A DNA stretch of 64,000 bases from Rosistilla ulvae (GTDB lineage Bacteria > Planctomycetota > Planctomycetia > Pirellulales > Pirellulaceae), in the NCBI RefSeq assembly GCF_007741475.1, contig NZ_CP036261.1, positions 5,023,798-5,087,797 on the forward strand, given 5' to 3'. Positions 1 to 15,000 of this stretch are shown here, in pieces. The first letter of the stretch is position 1, and every line of letters starts with the position of its first letter. A program made the position numbers and the translations under genes. The notes under the pieces were generated by a model, which made no database searches, had not been told where the DNA came from, and was given only the letters and a program-made list of their open reading frames with translations.

Positions 1-3000
1 TAACAGGAGCGGAGACTTGATCGGCACCGACGCGATCAACGACGCCGTCGCTGAAGTTCGGGTCGCTGCCGCTTCCCTGTCCGGTGACGACATTCCCATC
101 GGCAACGCTCGACGGGTTTCCAGCGACATTGATGACTTCGTCCCAGTCGTCGTTGGCGATGGCGAGATCATCGACAATGTAGATCACCAGCGTCACGGCG
201 GTTTGGTCGCCATCGAGATCTCGTGCAATCAAGCCGATCGATTCGGTTGCGGTACCGCCGGAATGGTCCGCAGCGGATGTCAATTCGTAACGATAGTCGA
301 CCTGGCCGCTGGCCGAATCGTAGCTGTCGATCGTCAACTGGCCATGCGTGGTCGCAATCACAACAGGTACTGTCTGTGCATTCAACAGCTGAGCCGTAGT
401 GATTGAAACTCCAGCAACCTGTAACGATTCGATCTGATCCCCGACCTGAAGCACAAACGATCCGCTGGTCGTCGCGCCTCCCGGCATCGCCGCGGAACCG
501 GTCGCCAGATGACTCTCATCGACCGATGCATCGGTGCCCGAATGGATCCCGTCGTCGATCCCATCGATGCTCAACGGATCGTCGATCCCATCGATCTGAA
601 TCGTTACGGTGGCAGTCGCGAAGCCGCCATGAAAATCGGAGATTTGGTAGCTGAACGAATCGGTCACCTGTTCCCCCGAACCGAGGTGATCAAACGCGGT
701 GCCGGGATCAAAGCGGAACGTTCCATCGGAGAACATTTGGATCGTTGCCCCACTTGGCAAGGCGAAGACATCTCCCGACGCAAACGCTTGGCCGTTGATC
801 TGAGTGACTGTCAACGTGTCGCCATCGGGATCCGAATCGACGCCGCCGCCATTGTCGGCCAACAGATGGCCGTCCAACGGAGTATCTTGATCGGTGACAA
901 ACGAGTCGTTCACCGCGACGGGCAAGTCGTTGACCGACGCGACCAAAACGGTCGACATCACCGGTGCCGACGCCAACCCGGATGCATCGGTCAGGACAAA
1001 TTCGAACGTCCGTTGGCCGTAGCTCGGGTTTTGCGAAGTGTTTTCATACTGGAGACCACGGATCAAGAGATCGAGATCGGATTGCGGGATCGCGCTACCC
1101 GACCCGCTGTGATTTGTGATCGTGAACGATTGGGTGTATTGGTTGTAACCGATATCGACGACCGATCCGCCGACGGCAAGTCCCGTCCAATTGCCGCTGC
1201 TGGAGAGATCGACCGCCTGGCCTGCGATCGTCACCCATTCGGCATTTGCGTCGACAATCCCCGACAGGGTGACCGTCAGTTGCACCAGATCGGCCTCGCC
1301 GCCATCGCTCGCATCGGCGTTGGCACCCGCATCGACAGCCACCGCCGGATCTCCTTCGCTAAACGCGGCCGAATCGTTGGCATCCAGCACGCTGAACTTC
1401 GCTTGGAAGTTGTCGTATTGAACGACATCGCCGCCGCTGCTGTCATAGAGATAGACGCGGAAGTAGAGCGTTTCGCCAGCGACGACGGAAATCGCTGTCG
1501 CAAGATCGCGATCGATCGCGACGCCGTCTCCCGAGACGAGATCGTTGGCAACGATCGTTGTCGCCGTCGCAAAATCGGGATCGCGCGAGACGACGACGGT
1601 TCGCAAATAGTCGGGGCCGCCGGTCGGTTTGAACATCTCGATGCCGGTCAGCAGCAGATGATGGTCCTGCGGCAGCGGATCGGCAACGGTAACCGAATAG
1701 GCGAGATAGTCCTCGTCGGCGATCGCGTTGGCCAGCGTCGCCGCGTCGACACCTTGGATCGATGCCGAACCGCCACCGATCGCGATGTTCAGCCCGCCAT
1801 GGCTGGTCTCATTCGCGGCGGCGGCGACCAACGTCGGATCCTGCAGCTCGGGGGCGACCGTTCCGCTGCCGTGCGTCCACTGCGCCAGAGGCAGATCGAC
1901 CACCGCAGTCGGCGTTTGTTCGAGTGTCACTTCGGGTCGCGAATCGGAGGGGACAACCGCCACTTGCACAGCGACCGTTTGCTCGGCCCCCAACGCATCC
2001 TCCACGGCGTATTCGAACGCGAAAGAACCGCTGAATCCCGCGGTCGGAACAAACGTAACGGTTCCATCGGCGTGCAGCGTGACCGAACCGCCAGCGACCG
2101 CAACCTGCCCGCCAACCAGAATTGGTTGCCCGTCGATCTGAGTGATCGTTAACGCATGCCCTTCGTCATCGCTGTCGTTTGCCAACAGATCGAACCGCGT
2201 CGCCGTCGATTCGAACGTTGCGAAACTGTCGCTACCAAGGTTCGGCGAATCATTGGTTCCGTTGATCTGGATCGTCAACGTCGCTGTCGATCGACTGCCG
2301 TCGGCATCGACCACTTCGTAAGTGAATTGATCGGTCAACGATTCGCCAGTCGACAACGCGGAGACCACGGGATCGAGATCGTCCAACAGGTAGCTGTAGC
2401 TGCCGTCGGCCTGCATCGCGATCGTACCGTACGTTCCTGACAAGGCTTGGCCAAGATGGATCGCCGACGGCAGATTCGCTCCGCTGCCGACCGTCGCCAC
2501 GAGCTTGGCCGTTTGATCGGCACCGACCTGATCGTTGACAAGCACGTTTCCCGTCGCCGCCGTGCCGCTCTCCTCGAGCACGGAACTCGCATCGTCGCTC
2601 GTCGACGGGAGATCATCGTGGATCAAGATTCCCAGCGTGGCGTTGACGATGTCGCCATCGGTGTCGGTGATCGTCAGCGAGATGTTGTCAATCACACTGC
2701 CGGCGGTATGATCCCCGGATCCGGTCAACGTATACGAATACGAAACGACTCCCGAAATGGCGTTGTAGCCCGAGACTGCCAGTCGCCCCAGCGAAGTGTT
2801 CACGATCACGGGGGTGGTTGCGGTATCGATCAGTTCCGCGGCGGTGATGACTCGGGAATCGATCTGCAGCGAAACCAGACCATCTCCCGGCTGCAACAGG
2901 AACGTTCCCGATGTCGATTCGCCGACGCCAACGGCATCGGTTCCCTGCGGCAGATCGCTTTCAAAGACATCGCCATCGGTGTCGATCGTCGGCCCATCGG

Positions 3001-6000
3001 TCAGTTCCGAGATGCTGATCGGATTGTCGAGCCCTTGAATTTGGATGGTCACCGTCGCCGTATCGAAGGCCCCTTGGCCATCGGCGATCTCATACGTAAA
3101 GCTTTCGATCGCCGAATGGATGTCCCCTAGCTGTGTATACACATTCGCGGGATCAAAATCGATCGTGCCGTCGGGGTTCACCGTGACCAGGGTGCCGCTG
3201 GCGAGCGAGATCGGTACGCCAACGGTAAACGCGTTGCCATCAATTCGCGAAATCGTCAACAAGTCGACGTCGACGTCGATATCGTTCGCCAAGATATCAA
3301 GCCCCGTGAGCGCTGTCGCTTCGTCGGTGACAAAGCTCGGATCGTTGACGGCCAGCGGCGCATCGTTGATGGAGCTGACGGCGACCGTCAGGGTTTGGTC
3401 ATCGGTTCCGCCTTGATCGTCACTGACACGCACGACCACGTTGTAGAGATTGTCTCCGCCGACATCCGTCGGGTTTTCATAGTCCGGAGCGGATAGAAAC
3501 GCCAGTTCACCGGTCACACTGTCGATGGCAAACCGCGCTGCATCGGATCCGCCATAGATCGAATAGCTTAGCGTGTTGAGCAGACCGTCCTGATCCGACG
3601 CCGCCACCGTCGTCACGGCTGCCGTGTCTTCGTTGACATGTACCGACGCGGTATCGGCGCCGCCATCACTGGTGATCTCGGGAACGTAGTTATAGAAACT
3701 GTCCCCCGTGATACTCCAGTTGTGATCGTTGATCAACAAGTCGCGTGCCGCTTGTGCCGCGATGCTGTACTGCAAACCGTCCGCTCCCAGGGGCACGTTT
3801 GGTTTGACCGATTGGCTGGCCCAGCCGATCAGAGTGGCGTCGTAGTTTGGAATGGACAGATCGGAATTCGACAGCATGTTTGACGCATTTGCCAGGCTAG
3901 AAATATCCCAGTCGCCTAGATTCTGATTGAAAGCGCTGGCGTCTTGGAACATGCTCTCCATACTGGTAACACCGGAGACATCCCATTCGCTCACGTCCTG
4001 ATTGAAGGAACCGGCTCCAGAGAACATGCTCGCCATACCAGTGACATTGGATACATCCCAACCGCTCACGTCTTGGTTGAAAGAACTGGCTCCAGAGAAC
4101 ATGCTCGCCATACCAGTGACATTGGAAACATCCCAACCGCTCACATCTTGGTTGAAGGAACCGGCGTTATAGAACATGTTGATCATACTGGTGACGTTGG
4201 AAACATCCCAGCCGCTCACGTCTTGGTTGAATGAGCTTGCTCCAGAGAACATTCTCCCCATATTGGTGACGTTGGAAACATCCCAGCCGCTCACGTCTTG
4301 GTCGAAAGAAACGGCGTCCTGAAACATCCCCACCATATTGGTAACGCTGGAAACATCCCAACCGCTCACGTTTCCGTTGAATGAGCTGGCTCCATAGAAC
4401 ATGATCGCCGTACTGGTGACGTTGGAAACGTCCCAATCGTTTATATCTTGGTTAAAGGAACTGGCGCTATAGAACATGTTGATCATACTGGTGACGCTGG
4501 AAACATCCCAACCACTCACGTCTTGGTTGAAAGTACCGGCTCCATAGAACATTCTCACCATACTGGCGACGTTGGAGACATCCCAGCCGTTCACATCTTG
4601 ATTGAAAGATCCGGCGTCCTGAAACATTCCCACCATACTGGTAACGCTGGAAACATCCCAACTGCTCACGTCTTCGTTAAAGGAACTGGCTCCATAGAAC
4701 ATGCTCGCCATATTGGTGACGTTCGATACATCCCATCCACTCAGGTCTTGATTAAACGAACCGGCTCCCCGAAACAGGCCGTTCATATTGTCAACGCTGG
4801 CGACATCCCAACCGCTCAGGTCGGCATTCATCGCGGTAGCGCCATTGAACATCTCCTTCAAACTGGTGACGCCGCTGAGATCGGGAGCGTCTGCCGCGTT
4901 GATCTGCAGATTCACCGCCCCATCAAAGGCATCGTCCAAGTCCTCGAATGCAACGCTCCCCCACTGTTCGACCGACAAGATCTTTGCCGCGTCGCCGCCG
5001 CCGTCGAAATTGAATCCCGCAAAATCGCCGACGATCGTGACCGTGTACTGCCCCGGCGACGCGTAGGTGTGCGAGAGATCGCCGCTGGCACCAACGGTGC
5101 TCGTGCCGTCCCCCCAATAGACCGTGTAGTTGCTGCTGCCCGGCGCCGCGGCGATTGTGATCGTATCGCTGGCACTACCCGGTTGGGTCGTGTCCCACGT
5201 CGTTACCAAGCCGATCGACTGCGCCGCCAACTCGCTCGAATCGACCGTCAATGTCACCAGTTCTGAATCGTCCGTCGTTCCATCGGAAACGCGATAGGCA
5301 AACGTTTCGATACCGTCAGCGGCAGCGACAACCGTCAACCGACCGTCGCTGCGCAGGGTGAGCGTTGTTCCCGATGCGAGCGTTGCCGTATCTCCGGGAT
5401 TGGAAAGTGACGTGACGGCGTTGCCCGCTGCAGCATCGATGATCTCGGTGACCACCAAAGGATCGCCGCTTCCGGAGACGTCGTTGCCGCGCGGATCGAT
5501 CACGACCGGAGCCCCAGCGACAACCGTTATGGCATCAGCGGTGGCAACCACGTCCCCCGCTTCATCGGTGATTGCGACCGTCATTTCCTCATCGTACGTT
5601 GCACCGGACGCATCTGTCACGCGGACCGTCACCGCCTGGCTGGTCGCATCCTCGTAGTTCAACAAACGACCATCGGCAACGGTGATCTCGCCGGTCACCG
5701 AATCGATCGCAAACGCACCAGGGAAATCCTGAGCGAAGATCGAATAGGTCAGCGATGCCGAATCGACATCGTACCCGGTAACCGTTCCCACACTCGTTCC
5801 GTTGGCCGAATTCTCCGCGACCGAAAGGGGCGTGCTCGTCAAATCGTAGGGCGCGTCGTTGACGGGGGTGATTGTCCAGTGGAACGATGAAGAACTGGTC
5901 GTGCCCGCCCCATCGTCCACCGTGAACGCAAAGCTATCGCTCGTCGTCTGACTGTCATCGTGATCGTACGTGATCAAACCAGCCGCGATGTCGGCTTGCG

Positions 6001-9000
6001 AAAACGTATCGCTTTCCGACAATGCGACCGAGTCGCGGTAGAGCGTTCCGTTGTTGGGAAGCGTATCGACGACGTAGACCAATTCCTCGTTGGTATTGTC
6101 GACGTCGGTCGTCTGTAACATGGCGGACGTGATCGTGTTAGCGGTCGCACCTTCCACTACAGTCGCGCCGGTGTTGACCGCGAGAACCTGTTCGTCGTTG
6201 ACGGGGGTGATGTCGACATCGACCGATCCGAGATCGATCGTTCCCCCACCGCCATTGCCTGTGTTGCCGAGGTCACGGATTGTCACAGTGATCGTGTCGG
6301 CAGCGGAGCCGTTGGAGTGCAGGGTGGGATGTTTGTATTGGAGCGAGCCAACGTCGTTTAAAAAGGCGTTGAGCGAAGCGAGCGAGCCCGTCAACGAAGC
6401 GATGGTGGGTCCCAATGGCGAGCGGATATAACTGTGTGCACCGCCTGTAGTAATCGCACCACCATTGGATGTGCGAATTGTCAGCACTAGATTCCCAGCG
6501 TTGTGGTCGAGGTCGCTGAGATCGATCGACGAGAGGTCGATGGTAGTTAAAACGTCTTCGGTCACAGTGATCGACGTTGGAAAGCCGCCAGTATTGCTCG
6601 GATCGTCGTTGACGCTAGTGATCGCTAGATTGCGAGTGCCAACATTGCTGTCCAGTTCGCCGTCGTTGACACTGAAACTGACAGTGCGTGTCGTTGTGAG
6701 GGGACGTTCGCTGCTATTGGTGTACGTGACGCTGCGTAGTGCCGTTTGGTATTCGGCAACCGTTGCCGAACCGCTGAGCGTCAGGGTTCCGGTCCCGATA
6801 TCCCATGCGCCTGTGATCCCGTTCTGATCGACAAAGACGAGCAGGTCTTGCCCGATGACGTACCCGGCCGTGATCGCGACCGTTGCCGATTCGATCTGCG
6901 TGTCGTCGGGATCCGAGACCGCAAGCGTGGAACTGATCGCTACGGCTCCGTCGTTTTCGGTGTAGTCGATCGCCTCGGTCTCAATTCCCGAAAGAACCGG
7001 CGAGTCGTTGACCGCTGTGATCGCGACGATCGTGCTTTGGGTCGCCGTGAGCGCCCCGACGATGCCTTGCGCACCGGTATTCCCGTCGTCGAAAGTCCAA
7101 TCGATCTGCACGCTCGCTGGGGGCTTGTCGCTGGCGTTGGCATACGCGATCTGCTGCATCGCCGAGCTGAGCAGCGCCTGCGTTGCGTTCCCATTGAAAA
7201 CCATTGCCAACGTTCCGGCGTCATTGGTCACGCTGCCGATCGTGATCCCATTGACGACCAGATCGCCACCGCTGAAGGAGAGCGTTCCGGTAGCGATGAA
7301 TTGGTCTTCCGCATTCGCGCCGCCGCTGCGGAGTAGCGTCAGCGTCGAGTCAGCGAAGTTATCGTCGATAACCAATTCTTCGTCGAAGATGGAAACATGG
7401 TCATCCAAGACAAACGCCGCGCCGCCCTCAACGTAACTTGGTGAACCCGCCAACGGATCCTCCACTCCATAAGTAGCATCCAGAGTGCCATCGCTGTTGA
7501 GGCGTTGCACAAAACCGATGACATCATCGGAATAGCTGTTGCCGACAACAATCATCTTTCCATCGGCATCGATCACCAGGTGGCTGCTGTAATCCTCCGA
7601 GTCCTCACCCACCGCAATGTTCACGACCCCATCGTCGCCGAAACTACCATCGATTGTGCCATCAACGTTGTAACGGATGATTTGGCCATGTGTCGTACTG
7701 CCGTAAGAAGTGCTCAAGACAACGATCTTGCCATCGGCTTGCACGGTGGCGGACCCCGCATATTCATCTGCCCCATCCACATCGGTGATCACGATCCCGT
7801 CGTCACTAAAGCTGGTGTCGAACGTTCCGTCCGCCAGCAAACGCACTACAAAGCTATCGCTGTCGCTAATGCCGCTTGTCGAGATATAACCGGCCACGAC
7901 AATTCTACCGTCCGATTGGAGGACGACCGAACTGGCGGAGGAATCGATGCCCCCCAAGTCGAATTTCAGAATCCCATCGCCATCAAAGCCCGAATCCCAT
8001 GAACCATCGCTGTTGAGACGCGCCACAACGACACTATATTCCGATCCGGCCGAACTGCCGCCCGCGATCAGGATCTTGCCATCGGACTGCACGACGATGC
8101 TAGAAATATTACTAAAGGTACCGCCAAGAGAGTCTTCGACAATCCCATCGCCGCCGCCAAAGCTGGCATCCAGTGAACCGTCGCTATTGTAACGAATCGC
8201 CCCGAAATCATTGTTAGCACCATTGGTAATGCCTCCCACTACCAAAATTTTTCCGTCGTCTTGCAATGTGATCTCCTCGACGTAGTCATAACTTCCCGAA
8301 ACGTTGGTGGTTGTAATCCCATCGCCTCCGCCAAAACTACTGTCCAACGTCCCATCGCTGTTATATCGCACCAACATGATTGAACTGCTGTCATCGTGAT
8401 ACTGATTGGCGGCCACCAAGATTTTGCCATCCGCTTGTAGCGCGACGGAAGCGGCATAGACAGAATCCGAGCCGAAGCTCGTCACCGTGCTGCCGTCGCC
8501 ACCGCCAAAACCGGTGTCGATGATTCCCGATGCTGTGTAACGAACGAGTGCCAGTTCGTAGACGCCGCCAGAGGCTGCCGTTCCCAGCAGTAGACTCTTG
8601 CCGTCGGATTGCAAGACAATGCTCTCGAGATAGATCCTGTTATATCCGTCCAGTTCGACATGGACGAAAGGGAGATCGGCTGAGTCGAGGGTAGGTTCGA
8701 AAAACACGGGCCCGTCATTGACGCTCGTGATCGTGATATCGCGCGCCACGACGTTGCTGTTTGACTGGCCGTCATGGATGGTGAAACTGATCGTGCGGGT
8801 GGTCGTGTCCGGCAGTTCGCTAGAGTTAGCGTACGTGACACTTCGCAGTGCGGTTTGGTACTGTGCCAACGTCGCGGTCCCGCTCAGCACGAGCGTTCCG
8901 GTGCTGGCATTCCAGTTGCCTGAGATGCCGTTTTGATTGACGAATGAAAGCTCGTCCTGGCCGTTGGCATATCCCGCACCGATGGCGACGACCGCTGATA

Positions 9001-12000
9001 CGATGTGAGTGTCGTCGACATCCGAAATTGTCAACGACGGGCTGATGGCGACGGCGCCGTCATTCTCGATGTAGTCAATGGCAATCGATTCGATCGCAGC
9101 GATCACCGGCGCGTCGTCCACAGCGGTGATCGTGACAAAGGTACTTCCGGTCGTGTCCAACGCCCCGCCGCTGCCCTGGCTGCCCGTGTTGCCATCGTTG
9201 AAGGTCCAATGGATTTGGACACTCGCCGGCGGCGTGTCGTTGCTGTTGGCATAGGTGAGTCGACGGAGCATCTGGACGACATCGCTGGACGTGGGGATCT
9301 CGCCATTGCCATCGGTGAACGTGATGACAAGCGCGCCTGCGGTCGTTGTGGTATCGAACGTTGCGATGCTTTGCCCATTCTTGATCAACTGATCCCCCAC
9401 GAGCGTGATCCCATTGCCGTTGGCAAAATCCAACACGTCTTCGCTGGCCGCGCCACCGTCGCGGACGAGCGTGATCTGGGCGCCGGCATAGTTGCCATCG
9501 CCGCCGTTGAGCGCATCGAGTTCTTGATCGCTGAGCTCGACATCGATATCGAGCACTACTGCCGGGCCATCCTCGGTATAGCTCACCGTGCCAGCAAGCG
9601 AGCTGGAGTCGATACCAAAACGCGTGTCCAAGGTGCCATCACTGTTGTAACGCACCAGCAAGAAATCACTGTTCGCGCTTTGCGTGTGGTAACCTGTCAA
9701 CAGAATCTTACCGTCGGCCTGGAGCGTGGCATTGTTGATGCCAACGATACCACCATTCAGCGCCCCGACCGCAATCCCATCGTCACCAAAACTGGTATCC
9801 AACGTGCCGTCGCTGTGATACCGAACCACGACAAACTCGGGTCCGCTCGCGATATGACCGGCCACCAGGAACTTGCCGTCATCCTGCATGATCAAGCCAT
9901 TGGCATAGTTATCGTCAGCTTGCACGTCGGTCGTGACAACCCCCAGCCCGCCGCCGAAACTGAAGTCTAACGTTCCGTCGCTGTTGTAACGCAACACGGT
10001 AAAGTCAAAATCGCCAGCATGCTTGCTATAGCCCGACAACAGAATTTTCCCATCGGCAGTCAACACAATCCGACTGGCATTGTCGGTGCTGTCTCCTAAG
10101 TCAGTGCTCACGATACCTGCGACACCAAAGCTATTGTCCAAGGTGCCATCGCTGTTGTAACGCACCAAGCTTATATCGCGTTTGGTCGCGGTACCTGAGT
10201 CCAGGTATCCGGCTACTAGAATCTTGCCGTCGGCCTGGACCACCATGTCGTCATAAACGCTACTGGTCGCTCCAAAGTCGGAAACCACAATCCCATCACC
10301 GCCGCCAAAACTCGTATCCAGTGTCCCATCGCTGTGGTAACGCACTAGCATGGACCCTGTGGTTCCGCCACTCATCTTCCACCCTGAGACCAAGATCTTG
10401 CCATCGGATTGCAACGTGACGGACTTGCCTGCATCCCCATTCGCACCAATGTTGCTTACAACAATCCCGCCGACGCCAAAGCTGCTATCCAGCGTCCCAT
10501 CGATGTTGTAACGCACCACCGTATGGTGGTACGTTCCACTGACCGTCGTGAAACCTGTCAACAGGATTTTGCCATCGGGCTGCAACGTCGCACTGTAAGC
10601 AATATCCGCCTGAGATGCGGTGGCAGTCGTCACCACCCCATCACCGCCGCCAAAGCTGGTATCCAACGTCCCATCGACGTTGTAACGCACCAAGCCAAAA
10701 TCGAAACTGAGGCCATTGTGGACGTAGCCAGCAACCACGATCTTGCCATCGGGCTGCTCCAGGATGTCACTGGCGGACTCATTCAACGCGCCCACGGGAG
10801 TCGTCACCACCCCATCGCCGATCTCAAAAGTCGGCGCGTCATTGACGCTTGCGATGTCAACATCCAGCGTCCCAAAATCGATCAACAAACCGCCGCCGAT
10901 TCCCGAATGGCCGTTGTCGGTGAATGACAATTGTAACGTATCCGCAGCGATTCCATTGGCATGCGAGACGCCTGACAAATACTGAATCGCACTGGCGTTG
11001 TTCAGATAGACATTGAGCATACTGAGCGTACCGGTCAACGACAGCGACGACGAACCACTGCCCACAATCCACACACCGCCCAAGGTGGAGGCTGTCAGAT
11101 TGCCGCCGGTCGACGTCGTGAGTGTCAGCGTCAGATCCCCGCCATTGTGATCGACATCGCTCAAATCGATCGCAGACAAATCCACGTTGCTCAGCACATC
11201 TTCGGTCACAGTGATCGTTGCTGGCAAACTGCCCGCGTTGGTCGGGTCGTCGTTGACAGGCGTGATGTCGACATCGACCGAACCGAGATCAATCGTTCCA
11301 CCGCCGCCGTTGCCTGTGTTGCCGTTGTCGGTGACGTCGACCTGGATCGTGTCGGCGGCATCGCCGTTGATGTCCGCGGTGCCATGTAGGTAGGTGAGAT
11401 TGCTGGTCGTGTTGAGATAACTATTCAGATCCGCGAGATTGCCGGTCAACGTTCTCGCCGTGCTCGTCCCACCGACGGTAATCCCCGCTGCTGCGGCGGC
11501 GGTCAAGTGGCCGCCGGTGCTGGTGGTCAGTGTCACCGTCAGGCTGCTGGTGCCGGCATCGAAGTCACTTAAATCGATCAACGACAAGTCGACGTTGCTG
11601 CTGACGTCTTCGGTGACACTGATGCTGCTGGGCAGCGAGCCCGCGTTGGTTGGATCATCGTTGGTAGCGGTGATCGTGACGGTCGTCCTGCCGATCGCCT
11701 GTCGGCCTCCGCCGATGCCCTGGCTTCCGGTGTTCCCATCATCGAAGGTCCAGTCGATTTGGACGCTCGTCGGTGGCGTGTTGTTGGAATTGCTGTAGGC
11801 GATCGCCCGCGCCGCCGCGTTGACCTGGGCGTTGGTGGTGCCCGCAGCAAAGGAGAGCGTCAGCGTGCCGGCGGTGTTGGTGTAGGTACCGATGACGACC
11901 GACGAGAGTTCGATGTTGCCGGTCGTGGTTCCGACGAAGGCCAAATTGCCCGTCGCGCTGAAGTGATCGTCGGGACTTGGTCCACCCATGCGGGCGAAGG

Positions 12001-15000
12001 ACAGCGATGCGCCATCAAAATCATCCAGTGAGGTCAGTTCCATGTCCTCGATCTCGACGCCTGAACCGAGCACCACGGCCGGGCCGTCTTCGACGAAGGT
12101 CGGATTGTCGCCGATCAACGCTATCACCTCGCTCTCGTACCATGTGACCGTGTTGTCATATTGCGATGCGGTAACGACGTCCAGGTCGCCGTCACCATCA
12201 ATGTCCGCCATGATGACGGATCTCGCGCCATCGGATGCCACAGCAATCATATGTTGGGTGAAATTCTGGCTGCCATCATTCTCGTACCAGGACACCGTGT
12301 CGCCGACGGATGAAGCGGAAAGCAGATCGAGGTCGCCGTCCCCGTCAACGTCCGCTGCCGCGACCGAGATCACGCCAACGGCTGTCGTGTCAACCACATG
12401 TTGGGTGAAATTCTGGCTGCCATCATTTTCGTACCAGGTCACCGAGTTGTCGTCGTATGACGCGGAAAGAACGTCCAGGTCGCCATCACCGTCAACGTCC
12501 GCTGTCATGACGTGCATCGCTCCTTCGGCGTCTGCGGCGATCACGTGCGTGGTAAAGTTCTCGCTGCCGTCGTTTTCGTACCAAACCACCGTGCCGTCAT
12601 CCCGCGCTGCGGAAAGAACGTCCAGGTCGCCGTCACCGTCCATGTCCGCCGTGGCAACGGATCTCGCACCCATGGCGGTCGAGGTAATCACACGGATGGT
12701 GAAGTTCTCGTTACCATCGTTCTCATACCAAACGATTTTGTGGTCACGGTAGGAAGCGGAAAGGATGTCGAGATCGCCGTCACCATCCACATCGGCAGCG
12801 GTCACCGAGGCGGCGAAATCGGCTGACGTGGTAATCACATGCAAGGTGAAGTTTTCGTTGCCGTCGTTCTCATACCAGGACACCGTATCGTCAAGATGCG
12901 ATGCGGATACAATGTCCAAATCGCCGTCTTCGTCCAGGTCCACGACATAAACGGCGAGCGATCCATCGGCCGTCGACGTGACAGTATGTTCGGTGAAGAT
13001 TCCGCTGCCGTCGTTCTCGAACCAGATGATCCTATCGTCAACAAACGATGCGGAAAGCACGTCCAGATCGCCGTCACCGTCCATGTCGGCTGTCGTGACG
13101 AAGCTTGCGCCAAGGGCGTTGTTCGTGAGCTCGTGCGCGGTGAATGTGGGAAGGACGATAGTTCCATACGTCGGACGGTCGTTGACGGCCGTGATCGCAA
13201 TATCACGGTTTTGAGTAGCCGAGTTCTCGTCGCCATCGTTGACGGTGACGCTGACCGTGCGCGTTGCCGTGTTCGGTGATTCGCTGCTGTTGGTGTAGGT
13301 GACACTGCGGAGTGCCGTTTGGTATTCGGCGATCGTTGCCGAACCGCTGAGTGTCAGGGTTCCGGTACCGGCATCCCATGCGCCCATGATCCCGTTCTGA
13401 TCGACAAAACCAAGCAGGTCTTGCCCGTTGGCGTATCCCGAACTGATCGCGACCGTCGCCGATTCGATCTGCGTGCCGTCGCCATCCGAGACCGCCAAAG
13501 TCGAACTGATCGCAACGGCTCCGTCGTTTTCAGTGTAGTCGATCGCCTCGGTCTCGATTCCCGAAACAACCGGCGCATCGTTGACCGCGATGATCGCGAC
13601 GGTCGTGCTGCCGACGGTGCTGAGCGCCCCGCCGCTTCCCTGAGCTCCGGTGTTTCCGTCGTCGAACATCCAATCGATCTGCACGCTCGCCGCGGGCGTG
13701 TCGTTTGCATTCGCGTAAGCGATCTGCGACATCGCCGCACGGACCAAGGCGTGCGTGGCGTTGCTATTGAAGGCCAGCAAAAGCGTTCCGCCGGTGTTCG
13801 TCACGCTACCGATCGTCGTCCCATCGACGACCAGATCGCCGCCGGCAAAGGAGAGCGTTCCGGTGGCACTGAACAGATCGTCGTCGTTGGCCGCGACATT
13901 TCGCTGCAGCGTCAGGGTCGCCCCGGCAAAGTTGTCCAACTCGATCAGGTCGGCATCCACGATCGCCACGTCGTCGTCCAAGACGACCGCCGAACCGTTT
14001 TCGATGAAAGTTGGCGCTCCGTCCAACTGATGATCCGCGCCGTAGGTCATGTCCAGGGTGCCGTCGGAGTTGTAGCGCACTAGATAGCCTGTGCCTCGAG
14101 TACTGAAGCTGCTCCCTGTAACCAAAATTTTGCCATCGTCATCGATCGCGATGCCGTAAGAAGCATCCGAGCTGGTGTCACCGAGCGTGAAGGGAACGAT
14201 CCCGTCGTCGCCAAAGCTGGTATCGAGCGTGCCATCACTGTTGTAGCGGACCGTGAAACCACGATTTTTGAAAGTAGCCGGATCATAATCGCCCCCCACC
14301 CCAACGATCTTGCCATCGGCTTGTATCGCGGCGGCGTAGATCGTTTCGTGGCTTCCAGCGATCGCGGTGATTCCCATCCCATCACCACCACCAAAACTGG
14401 TGTCGATGGAACCATCGGCCAGAAGACGCACAACCACCGAGTCGCTGTCGCCATTGGCGTCGGTGTCTCCCAACAACACAATCTTGCCGTCGGGTTGCAG
14501 AAGCAATTCAGTGACTTCGGCCTCAGTTCCGCCCGTTACAATATCGACGACTCCATCGCCATCAAAGCTCGTATCGAGCGTGCCATCACTGTTATAGCGA
14601 GCGACAGCAAAATCGCTGTCCCCACCGTTGCCGATGATCCCCGCGACCAGGATTTTCCCATCGGACTGCACCACCATGCTGTTGGCTAACGATCGGTCCG
14701 CGAGACCGGTTGCGGTAACGTATCCATTCCCCGCGCCAAAGCTGGCATCCAGAGTTCCATCGCTGTTGAATTGAAAGAGTGCGATTTCATTGAGACCGTC
14801 ATAATCGTAAACATATCCCGCCCCCAGGATCTTGCCGTCCGCCAGGACCGTCACCTCTGTGATATTGGAGCTGAATCCGGCGACGACCGTCGTGACCATC
14901 CCCGCGGTGCCAAAGCTGGTATCGAGCGTGCCATCGATGTTGTAGCGTGCCAAAGCAGCAACCGAATAGCCGGCGTCAATGTCATAAAACGATCCCGCCA

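Noticed and set aside
509-2152. Long open frame (547 codons) on the plus strand opposite the giant gene
   Set aside because: Its translation is Arg/Asp/Ile-rich low-quality sequence typical of an antisense shadow of a GC-rich gene; the minus strand encodes clear cadherin-like and VCBS-like domains here.
3890-4872. Regularly spaced 75-bp repeats that could suggest a CRISPR array
   Set aside because: There are no unique spacers; the repeats are contiguous, a multiple of three, and encode BspA/DUF285 units in frame.
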